From: Chthonomonas sp. UBA2387
Lineage (GTDB): Bacteria; Armatimonadota; Fimbriimonadia; Fimbriimonadales; Fimbriimonadaceae
Assembly: GCA_002343445.1 (NCBI GenBank)
Contig: DDSP01000077.1
Coordinates: 20,313 to 46,611, forward strand
Direction of reading: 5' to 3'
Length of the DNA stretch: 26,299 nucleotides
The notes beneath the pieces were generated by a model. The model had not been told where the DNA came from. It ran no database searches and saw only the letters and a list, made by a program, of their open reading frames with translations. The position numbers and the translations under genes are program-made. Of the stretch, positions 15,855 to 24,525 are shown piece by piece (position 1 is the stretch's first letter; each line of letters opens with the position of its first letter).

Positions 15855-18380
15855 ATGAGCCGTGAGAAGACGCCCCTCTACTACACCTTCGGCAACCACA
15901 TGCACTGGGTCGACATGCAGTGGCTGTGGGGGTACCACGTCATGCCCGGCTCCACGTTCGACATGCTGCACTTTGCCGAGGTCGCCGGCGCGAAGGGCAA
16001 CGTGAACTTCGACGGGGTGGGCTACGAGAAGCTGGCCGCCGAAGCCCCCGAGGCGTTGGACGCGTTGCGCCAAGCCGTGCGAGAGGGTCGCATCGAGCCC
16101 GTCGGCTGTTCCTACGCCCAGCCCTACGGCCTGTTCCACGGCGGCGAGTCGAACATCCGCCACCGCGTCTACGGCGCGCGGGCGGTGCGGCGGCTGCTCG
16201 GCGTGTGGCCCAAGACGTTCTGGGAGGAGGAGTTCGACTTCTTCCCCCAACTCCCTCAGATGCTGCGCGGCTGCGGGTTCGAGTACGCCTCGCTCTACTT
16301 CCAGTGGACCTGGCACACGCCCGAGGTCCCGCGCGAGACCGTGCCCGCCGTGTGGTGGGAAGGGCAGGACGGCTCGCGGCTGCTCACGGCCACGCGCAAC
16401 GCCCTGAACCTGCACCAGTGGCCCGAGGACATGCAGATCCTGTTCGACCAATTGGCTGCGGGCGAACAACCCGTGAAGCCGCTGGGCGACGTGCCGCCGC
16501 TGATCCTTCAGTGGGTCGAACTCATGCCCTCGCCGGACTGGATGTGCCGCTCGGAGGTGCTGCTGCCGAAGCTGACGGAGTTACTGTCCGACGTCCGTTT
16601 CGAGATCAAGCCGTGTACATTGGGCGAGTACCTGCGGCTGGCCTCCTCCGTTCCCGACATTCCGGTTCGGCGGTACTCGTTGGACGACGTTTGGCATGGG
16701 ATGTCGTTGGGGAAGAACGGCGACCACATGCGCAAGGAGTCGCGACGACTGGAATCCGAGTTGCTTGCATCCGAATCGCTGGCCACGGTCTTGGGTCTCT
16801 TTGGCCGGCCATATCCGCGATGGGACGTTTACCCCGTGTGGGAGTTGGAGGAAGCCTGGCGTCACCTGCTGATCGCCCAACACCACGACAACGATGAGTG
16901 TGAAGCGTTGTGCGGGCATGTGGCTGTTGCGGGACACGCGTATGCAGAGAAACTGTCTCCCATGAACTATATGCTCGCCCACCTGGCCGAGCGAACGGGG
17001 GTGCGAGAACGAGCGCTTGCAGTCAATGGTCTCGGTTGGACGGTGCAAGTACCGATGGCTGACGACCCGATTCCACCCATGGGTTACGCTCCTACAACAG
17101 CACCTTTCATGTGGGGCAGAAACGGTGAAGTGTTTGATGAGCCCTTGCTTCGACACAGGCTGGGAGGATGGATCGTAATCGTGGATCAGCAGCAGGGCTT
17201 GGTGTCCTTCGAACATCCCAACTTTCCAGCCGGTTGCTTCAGGACGACTCCGAGAGTCTCGTTCCTACGAAACGGAGAACGCGTGACATGCGATCGTATT
17301 GATCAAGTATTGCATCACGAACAATACCTTTCAATCAACTTCGCTTCCAGCTCGGACGTGCCATGGGTTTGCTTCACGGTGGACTGTGACCAATTCGGAG
17401 TGCTCAAGCTCGATGTTAGCGTGCGCTGGTTAGAGTTCCAAGAAGAGGGTTGGTATAGGTATCAGGCCGATGCCCAACCCGATCCGGGAATGGGCGCTGG
17501 AGTGCACGTCGAGTTCGAGCCCGTCGTCGAGGACTTCAGACTAATCACCGACTCGCCTTACGCGGTCCACGGAGTCCACCCGAAAGGCGAATGGCCGAAG
17601 AAGTACCCCGAGGGTGATTGGATGACCAGCCCGCAGTGGTTCGAATCCATCGAGAAGCCGTTCCACTCGACCTCGTTGGTGGATTTGATCAACGAAGGCG
17701 GAAGCGGGTTGATGATCGTGCATGAGTCGGGCCAGTGGTTCCGGACTCACAAGGGTCTGGCCAACCTCCTGACGATGCGCGATCCGTGGGACAACGGGCA
17801 GTTTCGCCCCGACGTAAGCAAGAGCTTCTGGCTAGTGCCGCACGGACCATGGACGAATCGCGACCGATGGCAGGCGGCGCAGACTCTGCTCAACCCGCCC
17901 ATCCAACGCGAACCGTCTGGTTTGGTTCGCGCTGCGCTGAAGCCCGAAGTGGATATGCCGAAATCGTTCGGTGGGTTGGAACTCCTCGCCGATCACAGCC
18001 TCGTCACCGCCTTCTACCGCGAATCGGAGGACGCGGGCAAGCACGTCGAGGACTATGCCGGCAAGGGCATGGGCTACCCGACCATCGTGCGCATCGTCGA
18101 GTTCAACGGGGTGGGCGAAACCGCGATCCTCAAACTCCCCGGCGAGGTGGCCGCCGTCTACAAGACGAACCTCCTCGGTGGGGAGCCCCAAGCCCTCGCG
18201 ACCTCCCCGACCGAACCGCCCAGCTACTCGCCCGAGGGCTGGTCCTGGACGGCCATCGAGGTGCCCTTGCGGCCCTACGAGATCGCGACGCTGTACGTGG
18301 ACCTCGTTCAGGCGCGAAAGCAAACCCGCGACCTTGACGCCAAGCGCGAAGTCTGGGCCACGGTCCACCGGGTGGAATAG
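15855..18380 (+). CDS. Divergent glycoside hydrolase family 38 (alpha-mannosidase-like) protein
   Basis: 841 residues, no signal peptide. The N-terminal HMHWVDMQWLWGY (H15, H17, D20) resembles the zinc-binding HxHxDxxWLW motif of GH38 but with one extra residue. AQHHDNDE (H343, H344, D345) matches the 'QHHDAxTG' zinc-ligand motif. FFPQLPQMLRGCGFEY matches the segment after the nucleophile. At the nucleophile position itself I count E125 rather than Asp, inside FWEEEFDFF, with D128 as an alternative. The C-terminal half is the beta-sandwich region typical of the family. It probably cleaves an alpha-mannoside or a related glycoside in the cytoplasm; activity needs checking because of the altered site. 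Codon GC content drops between roughly 16600 and 17550 compared with both ends. It ends just before the toxin-antitoxin pair. Confidence 0.8.
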   Translation: MSREKTPLYYTFGNHMHWVDMQWLWGYHVMPGSTFDMLHFAEVAGAKGNVNFDGVGYEKLAAEAPEALDALRQAVREGRIEPVGCSYAQPYGLFHGGESNIRHRVYGARAVRRLLGVWPKTFWEEEFDFFPQLPQMLRGCGFEYASLYFQWTWHTPEVPRETVPAVWWEGQDGSRLLTATRNALNLHQWPEDMQILFDQLAAGEQPVKPLGDVPPLILQWVELMPSPDWMCRSEVLLPKLTELLSDVRFEIKPCTLGEYLRLASSVPDIPVRRYSLDDVWHGMSLGKNGDHMRKESRRLESELLASESLATVLGLFGRPYPRWDVYPVWELEEAWRHLLIAQHHDNDECEALCGHVAVAGHAYAEKLSPMNYMLAHLAERTGVRERALAVNGLGWTVQVPMADDPIPPMGYAPTTAPFMWGRNGEVFDEPLLRHRLGGWIVIVDQQQGLVSFEHPNFPAGCFRTTPRVSFLRNGERVTCDRIDQVLHHEQYLSINFASSSDVPWVCFTVDCDQFGVLKLDVSVRWLEFQEEGWYRYQADAQPDPGMGAGVHVEFEPVVEDFRLITDSPYAVHGVHPKGEWPKKYPEGDWMTSPQWFESIEKPFHSTSLVDLINEGGSGLMIVHESGQWFRTHKGLANLLTMRDPWDNGQFRPDVSKSFWLVPHGPWTNRDRWQAAQTLLNPPIQREPSGLVRAALKPEVDMPKSFGGLELLADHSLVTAFYRESEDAGKHVEDYAGKGMGYPTIVRIVEFNGVGETAILKLPGEVAAVYKTNLLGGEPQALATSPTEPPSYSPEGWSWTAIEVPLRPYEIATLYVDLVQARKQTRDLDAKREVWATVHRVE

Positions 18381-18403
18381 ACTGGTCGGGTAGACTGGTC
18401 GGC
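18378..18403 (+). promoter_or_regulatory. Duplicated TAGACTGGTCGG: promoter and operator of the TA pair
   Basis: Two copies of TAGACTGGTCGG with a 13-bp period at 18378-18389 and 18391-18402. The first copy overlaps the TAG stop of the GH38 gene. Each copy begins with TAGACT (TANNNT), and the second lies 7 nt before the antitoxin ATG. This is a likely -10 element and repeat operator for autorepression. Confidence 0.55.
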
Positions 18404-18649
18404 ATGAAAACCGTCGGTGCATACGAAGCGAAAACCCACTTCGGCCAACTGCTGGACCGGGTCGAGCAGGGCGAAACCATCCAGATCACCCGGAACGGGA
18501 AACTGATCGCTGAGCTCAAGCCGGTCGAGTCGCAAGCCGAGGACTGGGCGACCTTTGCTGGACGCGTGGCGGAGTTCCGCAAGACGTACGGCGTCAAGGA
18601 CCTAACTCCCGAGGAGATTCGCGAGTGGATTGACGAGGGCCGCCGTTGA
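18404..18649 (+). CDS. Antitoxin, Phd/YefM family
   Basis: 81 residues. The N-terminal DNA-binding fold is the Phd/YefM type: MKTVGAYEAKTHFGQLLDRV then GETIQITRNGKLIAELKPV. The C-terminal acidic tail (LTPEEIREWIDEGRR) is the expected toxin-wrapping segment. It should neutralise the downstream PIN toxin and repress the operon through the duplicated motif before its start. Its TGA overlaps the TTG start of the toxin by 4 nt, giving coupled translation. The spacing to the repeat operator and the length are normal for the family. Confidence 0.92.
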   Translation: MKTVGAYEAKTHFGQLLDRVEQGETIQITRNGKLIAELKPVESQAEDWATFAGRVAEFRKTYGVKDLTPEEIREWIDEGRR

Positions 18650-19056
18650 CGGTTGTCGCCGACGCCTCGATGGCCATTTCCTACTTGATGCACGATGAGC
18701 GGGACTCTTCGGCGATTGCCCTATTCGATCACGGTACCGAGCATCGCATCCTCGTGCCGTGCCACTGGGGGCTCGAGGTCGTCAACGCGCTGGTCATGAG
18801 TGCGAGGCGGGGACGATTAGATCGAGAGGGCTTGGCGGTCGCCCGCGATCTGTTCACAGCCCTAGAGTCGCGTTGTACGGTGGATTTGGGCCTGGTTACG
18901 GACTCGGTGTTCGATGTTTGCGTAGACTTCGATCTCAGCGCGTATGACGCCGCTTACTTGGCATTGTCCAAGCGGCATGGCGCCCGCCTGGCTACTCTGG
19001 ATCGCAAACTGGCCACAGCGGCGAGAGGCGTCAACGTGCCCTTGTGGGTTGCCTAA
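18646..19056 (+). CDS. vapC: PIN-domain ribonuclease toxin, VapC type
   Basis: 136 residues starting at TTG 18646 (TTGA overlap with the antitoxin stop). The four acidic residues of the PIN active site are present: D6 (VVADAS), E44 (GLEVVNAL), D101 (YDAAYLAL) and D119 (LATLDRKL). It would cut RNA, in known VapCs usually tRNA or rRNA, when the antitoxin is degraded. Pairing of a Phd/YefM-type antitoxin with a PIN toxin is a known combination. It is convergent with the nitroreductase gene, 11 nt between stops. The active site is intact, so the pair looks functional. Confidence 0.92.
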   Translation: MTVVADASMAISYLMHDERDSSAIALFDHGTEHRILVPCHWGLEVVNALVMSARRGRLDREGLAVARDLFTALESRCTVDLGLVTDSVFDVCVDFDLSAYDAAYLALSKRHGARLATLDRKLATAARGVNVPLWVA

Positions 19057-19067
19057 CCGCGCAGCGC

Positions 19068-19871
19068 CTACCGCCACATGAATCCCCGCGTGCGCAGCCA
19101 CTCCAAGAGCACTTCGCGCCCGGTCATGTGCCGCCCATCTACCCGACGCCCGGAACGCATGGACCACGTGACCTCGGCCTTCATCTGTTGCGCCTCGTAG
19201 AACTCCCGCATCCGCGCGTCGTAGTCGCCCAGCCCCGCCTCGGCTTCGTAGCGCTCCCGGAACCAGATCGCTTCCTGCGGCAGCCGGGGCTTGATCTCGG
19301 CCGACAAGGCCTCGGCAGGGTAGCCGATGCACAGCCCGAACAGACCGAAGACTCCCTCGGGCAGGTCGAGCAGCCGAGCGATACCGTCGGGGTCGTTCCG
19401 CAACGCGCCGATGTAACACACGCCCAGCCCCACCGATTCGGCGGCGACGGCCATGCGCTCGGCGGCCAGGGCGGCATCCAGCGCCGCCATCAGGAAGAAC
19501 TCCAGATAGTCCAATCCTTCGGCTCCTTCGTCAACGGCCTGCGCCGCACGACGCAAGCGGTGGTGGTCGGCGAGGAAGGCGAAGAACCAGGGCGCGCCGT
19601 GCACCTGCTTTTGGTCCGCGCAACACTGGGCCACCTGAGCTCGCAAGACCGGGTCTTGCACGCTCACCAACGAGTAGAGCTGTAGGTTGCTGCTCGTGGA
19701 TGCGCTCTGCGCTGCCGCCACCAGTCCGGCGACCAACGACTCGGGCACCTCGCGATCGGCGTACTTCCGCACGGAGCGATGGCGCAAGAACGGGGCCAAC
19801 TCGGGGACCTCGGCAGGAGGCTCCGAGCCGTAACGCAACCGCCAGGCCGTGCGGAAGTCTTCTTCGAACAT
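19068..19871 (-). CDS. Nitroreductase-family FMN oxidoreductase (NfsA-like)
   Basis: 267 residues from the ATG at 19871. The N-terminal RHRSVRKYADREVPESLVAG is the FMN-binding signature, followed by AAQSASTSSNLQLYSLV as in NfsA-type NADPH-dependent enzymes. Later parts are AAESVGLGVCYIGALRNDP and GVFGLFGLCIGYP, the second FMN-contact region. It should be a homodimeric flavoprotein reducing nitro or quinone compounds; the physiological substrate is unknown. The ATG overlaps the TGA of the ThuA-like gene by one base (TGATG), so the two are translationally coupled. Frame-open residues upstream of 19871 are inside that gene and not used. Confidence 0.9.
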   Translation of the reverse strand: MFEEDFRTAWRLRYGSEPPAEVPELAPFLRHRSVRKYADREVPESLVAGLVAAAQSASTSSNLQLYSLVSVQDPVLRAQVAQCCADQKQVHGAPWFFAFLADHHRLRRAAQAVDEGAEGLDYLEFFLMAALDAALAAERMAVAAESVGLGVCYIGALRNDPDGIARLLDLPEGVFGLFGLCIGYPAEALSAEIKPRLPQEAIWFRERYEAEAGLGDYDARMREFYEAQQMKAEVTWSMRSGRRVDGRHMTGREVLLEWLRTRGFMWR

Positions 19872-20554
19872 CAGTCGAGGCCGATGCCCTTGGCTGCCCA
19901 AAGGAACCCGCGCCGCATCAGTTCGCGCGGTTCAGCGGCCTCGAGCACGACTCGGTTGTGGCCGAGCGCGTTGTAGTAAACCCGCCCCGCGCCGTACATC
20001 TTCGTCCAGACCTGCGGCATTTTGCACGCGTTGGCCGTATGTGGGCCGTCGGCTCCAGCAGTGGGGAAGTCGCACGTGGCCAACACGTTGTTGCCTGGGT
20101 CGGTATGCAGGTAGTACTGTTCGCTCACCACGTCGAAATCGCCGATGCCGGCCGTGATGGCGTGGGGGTTGTCTTGGCAGATGTTCACACGGTAGCGGAC
20201 GCCGTCGTTGCCGGGGTGCGCCACCCACTGGCCACCGGTCATGAACTGCCATTCGGTCGCCGCGCGGAACGCGTCGCACATGCCGCCGTGGCATCCGGCG
20301 AGGCCGACGCCATGAATCGCCACGGCGTCCAGCACGGGGCGCTCCTGCTGCGGTTCGATGCCGCCCATGGTCCAGATGGGAACGATGAGGTTGAGCCCGG
20401 CGAGTTTGGCTCCGTCCTCGAATGCAGCCAGCGTGTCGCTGAGTTCGACGTCGAAGCCCTCGTTGCGGAGGATGGTGGCGAAAAGGTCGGCGACGCGGTC
20501 GGGTTCGTGCCCGTCCCAGCCGCCGAAAACGATGAGCGCCTTGCGGTCTGCCAT
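19871..20554 (-). CDS. ThuA-like (class I glutamine amidotransferase fold) domain protein
   Basis: 227 residues, a single ThuA domain. The N-terminus KALIVFGGWDGHEPDRVADL and then VGLAGCHGGMCDAFRAATEW are the family motifs, with CHGG in the place of the nucleophile elbow. The later segments GQWVAHPGNDGVRYRVNICQ and YYNALGHNR are also typical. ThuA-like proteins occur in sugar-use clusters (trehalose and others), but the chemistry is not established for most. No signal peptide is seen, so it is cytoplasmic. TAACCT lies 7 nt before the ATG, giving its own leaderless promoter. It is the first gene of a two-gene operon with the nitroreductase. Confidence 0.88.
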   Translation of the reverse strand: MADRKALIVFGGWDGHEPDRVADLFATILRNEGFDVELSDTLAAFEDGAKLAGLNLIVPIWTMGGIEPQQERPVLDAVAIHGVGLAGCHGGMCDAFRAATEWQFMTGGQWVAHPGNDGVRYRVNICQDNPHAITAGIGDFDVVSEQYYLHTDPGNNVLATCDFPTAGADGPHTANACKMPQVWTKMYGAGRVYYNALGHNRVVLEAAEPRELMRRGFLWAAKGIGLD

Positions 20555-20561
20555 GGTCCCG

Positions 20562-20567
20562 AGGTTA
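20562..20567 (-). promoter_or_regulatory. -10 element TAACCT, leaderless start of the ThuA-like gene
   Basis: TAACCT on the minus strand with seven bases to the ATG at 20554, matching the TANNNT pattern found before other genes here. Confidence 0.4.
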
Positions 20568-20643
20568 CCGCCCGGACGACGCGCGGTGGGCCTTTCTCCG
20601 CCGTTTGCCGCTGCCTCGCCCGCCGGATGCGTAGTTCAGGGCG

Positions 20644-21093
20644 ATGCCGCGCCTCGTCTTCGAGACCCTCTTGCCCTGCCCGATCGCTCGTGTCTGGGAG
20701 TTCCATGCGAGCGCAGAAGCCCTGAAGGCGCTCACGCCCCCTTGGCGGCAGGTCGAAGTGCACTCGGACGACCTTCGCGTGGTCGAAGGCGCGATCCATC
20801 GCATCCGCGTGAAGATGGGTCCGATCCGCTTGGAATGGCACGCCCGGATTGTCGCCTGCGACCCGCCGCGAGGGTTCACGGATGTTGCGGACCGCTCGCC
20901 GTTCGCGAGTTGGCTTCACCATCATCGGTTCATCTCCATGGGGCCTGCGACGACAAAGCTGCGAGACGAGATCGAATACGATGCCCCGTTCGGCATCCTC
21001 GGGCGGATCGCCGACGTGTTGTTCATCCGGCGAGACCTCGAACGACTGTTCGCGTTTCGGCATGCCGAAACCGCACGTCTGCTCGCGGACTGA
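20644..21093 (+). CDS. SRPBCC-family protein (START-like, YfcH N-terminal type)
   Basis: 149 residues forming one helix-grip domain. It begins MPRLVFETLLPCPIARVWEF and has ALKALTPPWRQVEV, GPIRLEWHARIVACDPP, FASWLHHHRF and then FIRRDLERLFAFR at the end. This order is typical of SRPBCC proteins, often annotated as cyclase/dehydrase or found fused to epimerases. It likely binds a hydrophobic ligand; no catalytic residues can be named. TAGTTC with six bases before the ATG is a weaker leaderless-type promoter. It is divergent from the ThuA-like gene (89 nt) and 17 nt upstream of the lipoprotein gene. Confidence 0.85.
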   Translation: MPRLVFETLLPCPIARVWEFHASAEALKALTPPWRQVEVHSDDLRVVEGAIHRIRVKMGPIRLEWHARIVACDPPRGFTDVADRSPFASWLHHHRFISMGPATTKLRDEIEYDAPFGILGRIADVLFIRRDLERLFAFRHAETARLLAD

Positions 21094-21098
21094 TCGTC

Positions 21099-21104
21099 TA
21101 TCAT
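21099..21104 (+). promoter_or_regulatory. -10 element TATCAT, leaderless start of the solute-binding lipoprotein
   Basis: TATCAT followed by six bases and the ATG at 21111. The six bases include AGG, so a weak Shine-Dalgarno is the alternative reading if the gene is read from the upstream SRPBCC promoter. Confidence 0.4.
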
Positions 21105-21110
21105 CAGGTC

Positions 21111-22715
21111 ATGCGGACTCTGATCGCGTTGGCGGCCGTCGTTCTGGTCGCCGGGTGCGGGCCGGGCAAGTTCTCCGAGCGTGCGAGCGCCGGCAAAGAG
21201 CACGTCCTTCGCTACGCCCTCGCCACCAGCCCCGTGACGCTCGACCCCGGCAAGGTGCAGGACGTGGACACGCACGATCTGCTGCGCCAAGTCTTCGAGG
21301 GGCTCGTGGATTGGAGCGAGGACAACCAACTCGTGCCCGAGCTCGCCGAGTCGTGGGAGGTCTCCGAGGACGGCAAGACCTACACGTTCACGCTCAAGCC
21401 CGCCAAGTTCCATAACGGGCGCACCATCGCGGCCGGCGACTTCAAGTGGACCATGGAGCGCAACCTCAGCCCGGCGTACAACTCGCCCACGGCCCAGACG
21501 TACCTCGACGACATCGTTGGCGCGAAGGAGTTCGCCGAAGGCAAGACCAAGGAAGTCAGCGGGATTCGCGCCCTCGACGACCGCACCCTCCAGATCGAGA
21601 TCGAGGAGCCGCGCGCCTACTTCCTGGGCAAGCTGACCTACCCGCCCGCCCAAGTGGTCGCCAAAGAAGCGATCCCGGACGGCGGCGAGATCAAGGCCAT
21701 CGAACAGATGGTGGGCACCGGCCCGTTCAAGGGCGACAGCTTCGTGCCCGATCAGATCGTGCGGCTGCTCCCGTTCGAGGACTACCACGGCGAGAAGGCC
21801 AAGGTGACCGCTCTGGAACGGCCCATCATCAAAGACAGCGCCACCCGCGTGAACAAGTACCGCTCGGGCGAGTTGGAGTGGATCGGCCTGGACCGACAGG
21901 AGTTGCCGACCTTCGAGCGAGACCCCGAGTTCAAAGACCAGATCCAGTTTGTCAACCGACCGGCCACGGTCTACCTCGGCATGAACCCGGGCGGCTACGA
22001 GCCGTTCGCCGATCGCGACGTGCGGCGTGCGATCGGGATGGCTGTGGACAAGGAGAAGATCGTCAAGGACGTCATGCGCGGGGTCGTCCAAGTGGCTGAG
22101 GGCATTCTCCCACCAGCGGTTCCCGGCTATCGGGACAACCCGGAATCGCTGCCGTTCGACCCTGCCGAGGCCAAAAGGCTGTTGGCCCGAGCGGGCTACC
22201 CAGACCCTTCCAGGATGCCCGAACTGATCCTGACCATCCGCGAGCAGACGCCCGATACGCGCATCGTCGGCGAAGCCCTGATCACCCAACTCCGCGAGAA
22301 CCTGGGTATCCCGGCGAAGATGCAGACGCTGGAGTGGAAGACGATGCTCGAGCGCCGCAACAAGAAGCAACTCGGCTTCTTCGTGATGTCGTGGCACGCC
22401 GATTACCTCGACCCCCAGAACTTTCTTAGCCTGCTTTTCGCGGGATACAGCCCCCACAACTCGCTCAACTACGCGAACCCCGAGGTGGATGCCCTGTGCC
22501 GATCCGCCGATTCGTTCGCCGGGCCTGTGGATGAACGGATGCGGCTCTACCAGCGCGCCGAAGACCGGATCCTGCAAGACGCCCCCTGGGTGCCGTTGTA
22601 CTACGTGCGGGACGTGGTGCTGATTCGGCCACGCGTCGAGGGCCTTCGGTTCAACGGGTTCGGCGCGATGACGATGGAGTCGGTCACGCTCGACCCTTCG
22701 CGCGATCCCCGATGA
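21111..22715 (+). CDS. ABC transporter substrate-binding lipoprotein, family 5 (peptide/nickel type)
   Basis: 534 residues. A lipoprotein signal peptide ends in LVAGC (C16), so it is lipid-anchored outside the inner membrane. Family 5 marks are YALATSPVTLDPGKVQDVDT, LVPELAESWEVSEDGKTYTF, FHNGRTIAAGDFKWTMER and DRDVRRAIGMAVDKEKIV, matching OppA/DppA-like proteins. It would capture oligopeptides or a similar ligand for an ABC importer. The permease and ATPase genes are not next to it, so it is an orphan binding protein in this window. The start fits the TATCAT promoter. Its stop overlaps the NFACT gene start by 4 nt, an odd pairing of unrelated functions. Confidence 0.92.
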   Translation: MRTLIALAAVVLVAGCGPGKFSERASAGKEHVLRYALATSPVTLDPGKVQDVDTHDLLRQVFEGLVDWSEDNQLVPELAESWEVSEDGKTYTFTLKPAKFHNGRTIAAGDFKWTMERNLSPAYNSPTAQTYLDDIVGAKEFAEGKTKEVSGIRALDDRTLQIEIEEPRAYFLGKLTYPPAQVVAKEAIPDGGEIKAIEQMVGTGPFKGDSFVPDQIVRLLPFEDYHGEKAKVTALERPIIKDSATRVNKYRSGELEWIGLDRQELPTFERDPEFKDQIQFVNRPATVYLGMNPGGYEPFADRDVRRAIGMAVDKEKIVKDVMRGVVQVAEGILPPAVPGYRDNPESLPFDPAEAKRLLARAGYPDPSRMPELILTIREQTPDTRIVGEALITQLRENLGIPAKMQTLEWKTMLERRNKKQLGFFVMSWHADYLDPQNFLSLLFAGYSPHNSLNYANPEVDALCRSADSFAGPVDERMRLYQRAEDRILQDAPWVPLYYVRDVVLIRPRVEGLRFNGFGAMTMESVTLDPSRDPR

Positions 22716-24244
22716 CGCCTCGGACCGCTCCGTTCGACGCCCTTTGCCTCGCCGCCTCGCTTGCCGATGCTCCCAAGTGGTTGGGTGCGCGGGTGCAGAA
22801 GGTGGTTCAGGTCGCCGAGGACGCGTTGGCCGTCAATCTCTATGCCGGCGAGAGTCTGTGGCTATTGGTGAGCTGGAACCCGCGGTTCGCACGCCTGCAT
22901 CCCACGTGGATCCGCCGCGAACGGCTCGATCCGAAGACGCTCGTCGAAGCGATGCGAGCGCGCGTCGAGGATGGCCGTCTCGTTGGCGTCGAGCAGATGG
23001 GTCGGGACCGAGTCGTTGTCCTGAGCTTCGAAGGGGAGCACGGTCCCCATCGGCTGGTGGTCGAGATGATGGGGAAGCACTCGAATGCGGCGCTGCTCGA
23101 CGCGGGCGACCGCATCGTGGCGTGCGCCAAACATGTCGGCCGCAGCCAAAGCCGTCGTCCGATGTTGGCGGGGCAGCCCTACGTGCCGCCACCGGTCTTC
23201 GATGCCGAAGCCTTGCCGCCGTTGGTCAAGGCGCTGATCGGCGCGGGCGACGAGGCGGCGACTCGTGCGTTCGAGGGCGGGTTTCAGCCAACGATGGTCC
23301 CCGGATTCGGGCCGTATCCCGTGTCGCTCGACGCCTTGGGCTTCATCGGCCGACCCGTGCCGAGCTACCCCCGCGCCGCCGACGGTTGGTTCTTCGAACT
23401 CGAGACCTCAGAGGGACTCGAGGCCGAGCGAAGCGCCTTGGTGAGCCAACTCGAACGGGTGGCTCTGGCCCGCGAGGTCGCTCTGCACGATCTGGCCCAG
23501 GCGGAGGGAAACGCCATGAGGGCTGGCCAATGGACGCGGCAAGGCGAACTGCTGCTCGCCTACGCCAACTCGATTCCCAAGGGTGCCGACCGCGCCGAGG
23601 TGTGGGATTACGACGGCAACCCGGTCACGCTGTCGCTCGACCCCGAACTCACGCCGCTCGAGCAAGCGCAGAAGTGGTTCACCAGGGCCAAGCGCGCCAA
23701 GGAAGGGCGAGGGGAACTCGAAACCCAGCGGCTACGGCTGACCGAGGACTTGGCCCATCTGCGCGCGTATCTCAGCCAAATCCGCCATGCGGAGGACCGC
23801 GCGACGCTCCTGCAGTTGCGGGCCGAGGCGGCGTCGAAGCGATGGCTCCTGAAGGCCTCTCAAGTCGCGACGAATGAGGAGCGTCCGTACCAAGGACACC
23901 GGATTCGCGAGTTGTTGGGTCCGGGCGGCGCCGTCGTCCTCTACGGCGAGAATGCGACGGCGAACGACTACTTGACGACCCGTGTCGCGCGCCCGAACGA
24001 CTGGTGGCTGCATGTGCGTGGCGCGGTTTCCGCTCATGTGGTCGTTCCCACGGCCAACCACCCCGAGCGCACACCGATCGAGGTCTTGCGATTTGCCGCC
24101 GAGGTGGCGGTGCGGCACAGCGTGCTGAAACACTCCTCGGTGGTGCCCGTGGATTACACGTTGAAAAAGCACGTCCGTAAGCCCAAGGGCTCGGCGGTCG
24201 GCTTCGCGACCTATACGCACGAAAAGACGATCCACGTGAACTGA
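22712..24244 (+). CDS. rqcH: NFACT-family protein (RqcH/Rqc2-like ribosome-quality-control factor)
   Basis: 510 residues. The N-terminal NFACT-N domain carries GRDRVVVLSFEG (D99, R100), the Asp-Arg pair needed for alanine tailing in Bacillus RqcH. A helical coiled-coil middle follows (about residues 225-380, many Glu/Arg/Leu). The C-terminal NFACT-R domain has ENATANDYLT, RPNDWWLHVRGAVSAHVVVP and VDYTLKKHVRKPKGSAVGFA, ending EKTIHVN. It should bind obstructed 50S subunits with peptidyl-tRNA and recruit Ala-tRNA to tag the stalled chain. Older annotations call it fibronectin-binding protein. It is a little shorter than the Bacillus protein (about 570), mainly in the middle. The ATGA overlap with the lipoprotein gene shows translational coupling. 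Confidence 0.9.
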   Translation: MTPRTAPFDALCLAASLADAPKWLGARVQKVVQVAEDALAVNLYAGESLWLLVSWNPRFARLHPTWIRRERLDPKTLVEAMRARVEDGRLVGVEQMGRDRVVVLSFEGEHGPHRLVVEMMGKHSNAALLDAGDRIVACAKHVGRSQSRRPMLAGQPYVPPPVFDAEALPPLVKALIGAGDEAATRAFEGGFQPTMVPGFGPYPVSLDALGFIGRPVPSYPRAADGWFFELETSEGLEAERSALVSQLERVALAREVALHDLAQAEGNAMRAGQWTRQGELLLAYANSIPKGADRAEVWDYDGNPVTLSLDPELTPLEQAQKWFTRAKRAKEGRGELETQRLRLTEDLAHLRAYLSQIRHAEDRATLLQLRAEAASKRWLLKASQVATNEERPYQGHRIRELLGPGGAVVLYGENATANDYLTTRVARPNDWWLHVRGAVSAHVVVPTANHPERTPIEVLRFAAEVAVRHSVLKHSSVVPVDYTLKKHVRKPKGSAVGFATYTHEKTIHVN

Positions 24245-24525
24245 AGTGGCGCGTTCACGGATTCACGATTCACATCCCACCACGTTCGGAAAGACGGAAG
24301 AAGAAAGCGGATTGTGGGGACACCTGCCGACGCTCTCACTGGGTCAGAAGCGCCGGGCGGAGACGTCAACCGCAGCGGCTCCACGGCGGCGTCAGGCTGA
24401 GGAGCGCGGCGGGAGGCGGCTCGATCAGGCAGCCCAGTCTCGAGCCGCGCGTCTCGAAGTCGCCGCCGCCCCGAAGCACCAGACGTTGCACGTCGGCCCG
24501 CCAAGGACTCCTCCGGACCTGGACA

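Noticed and set aside
20922..22577. 551-codon minus-strand open frame
   Set aside because: It is antisense to the substrate-binding lipoprotein, which has a signal peptide and family motifs.
24416..24448. 9-bp hairpin as terminator of the NFACT gene
   Set aside because: It lies about 170 nt after the stop and is not followed by a T run.
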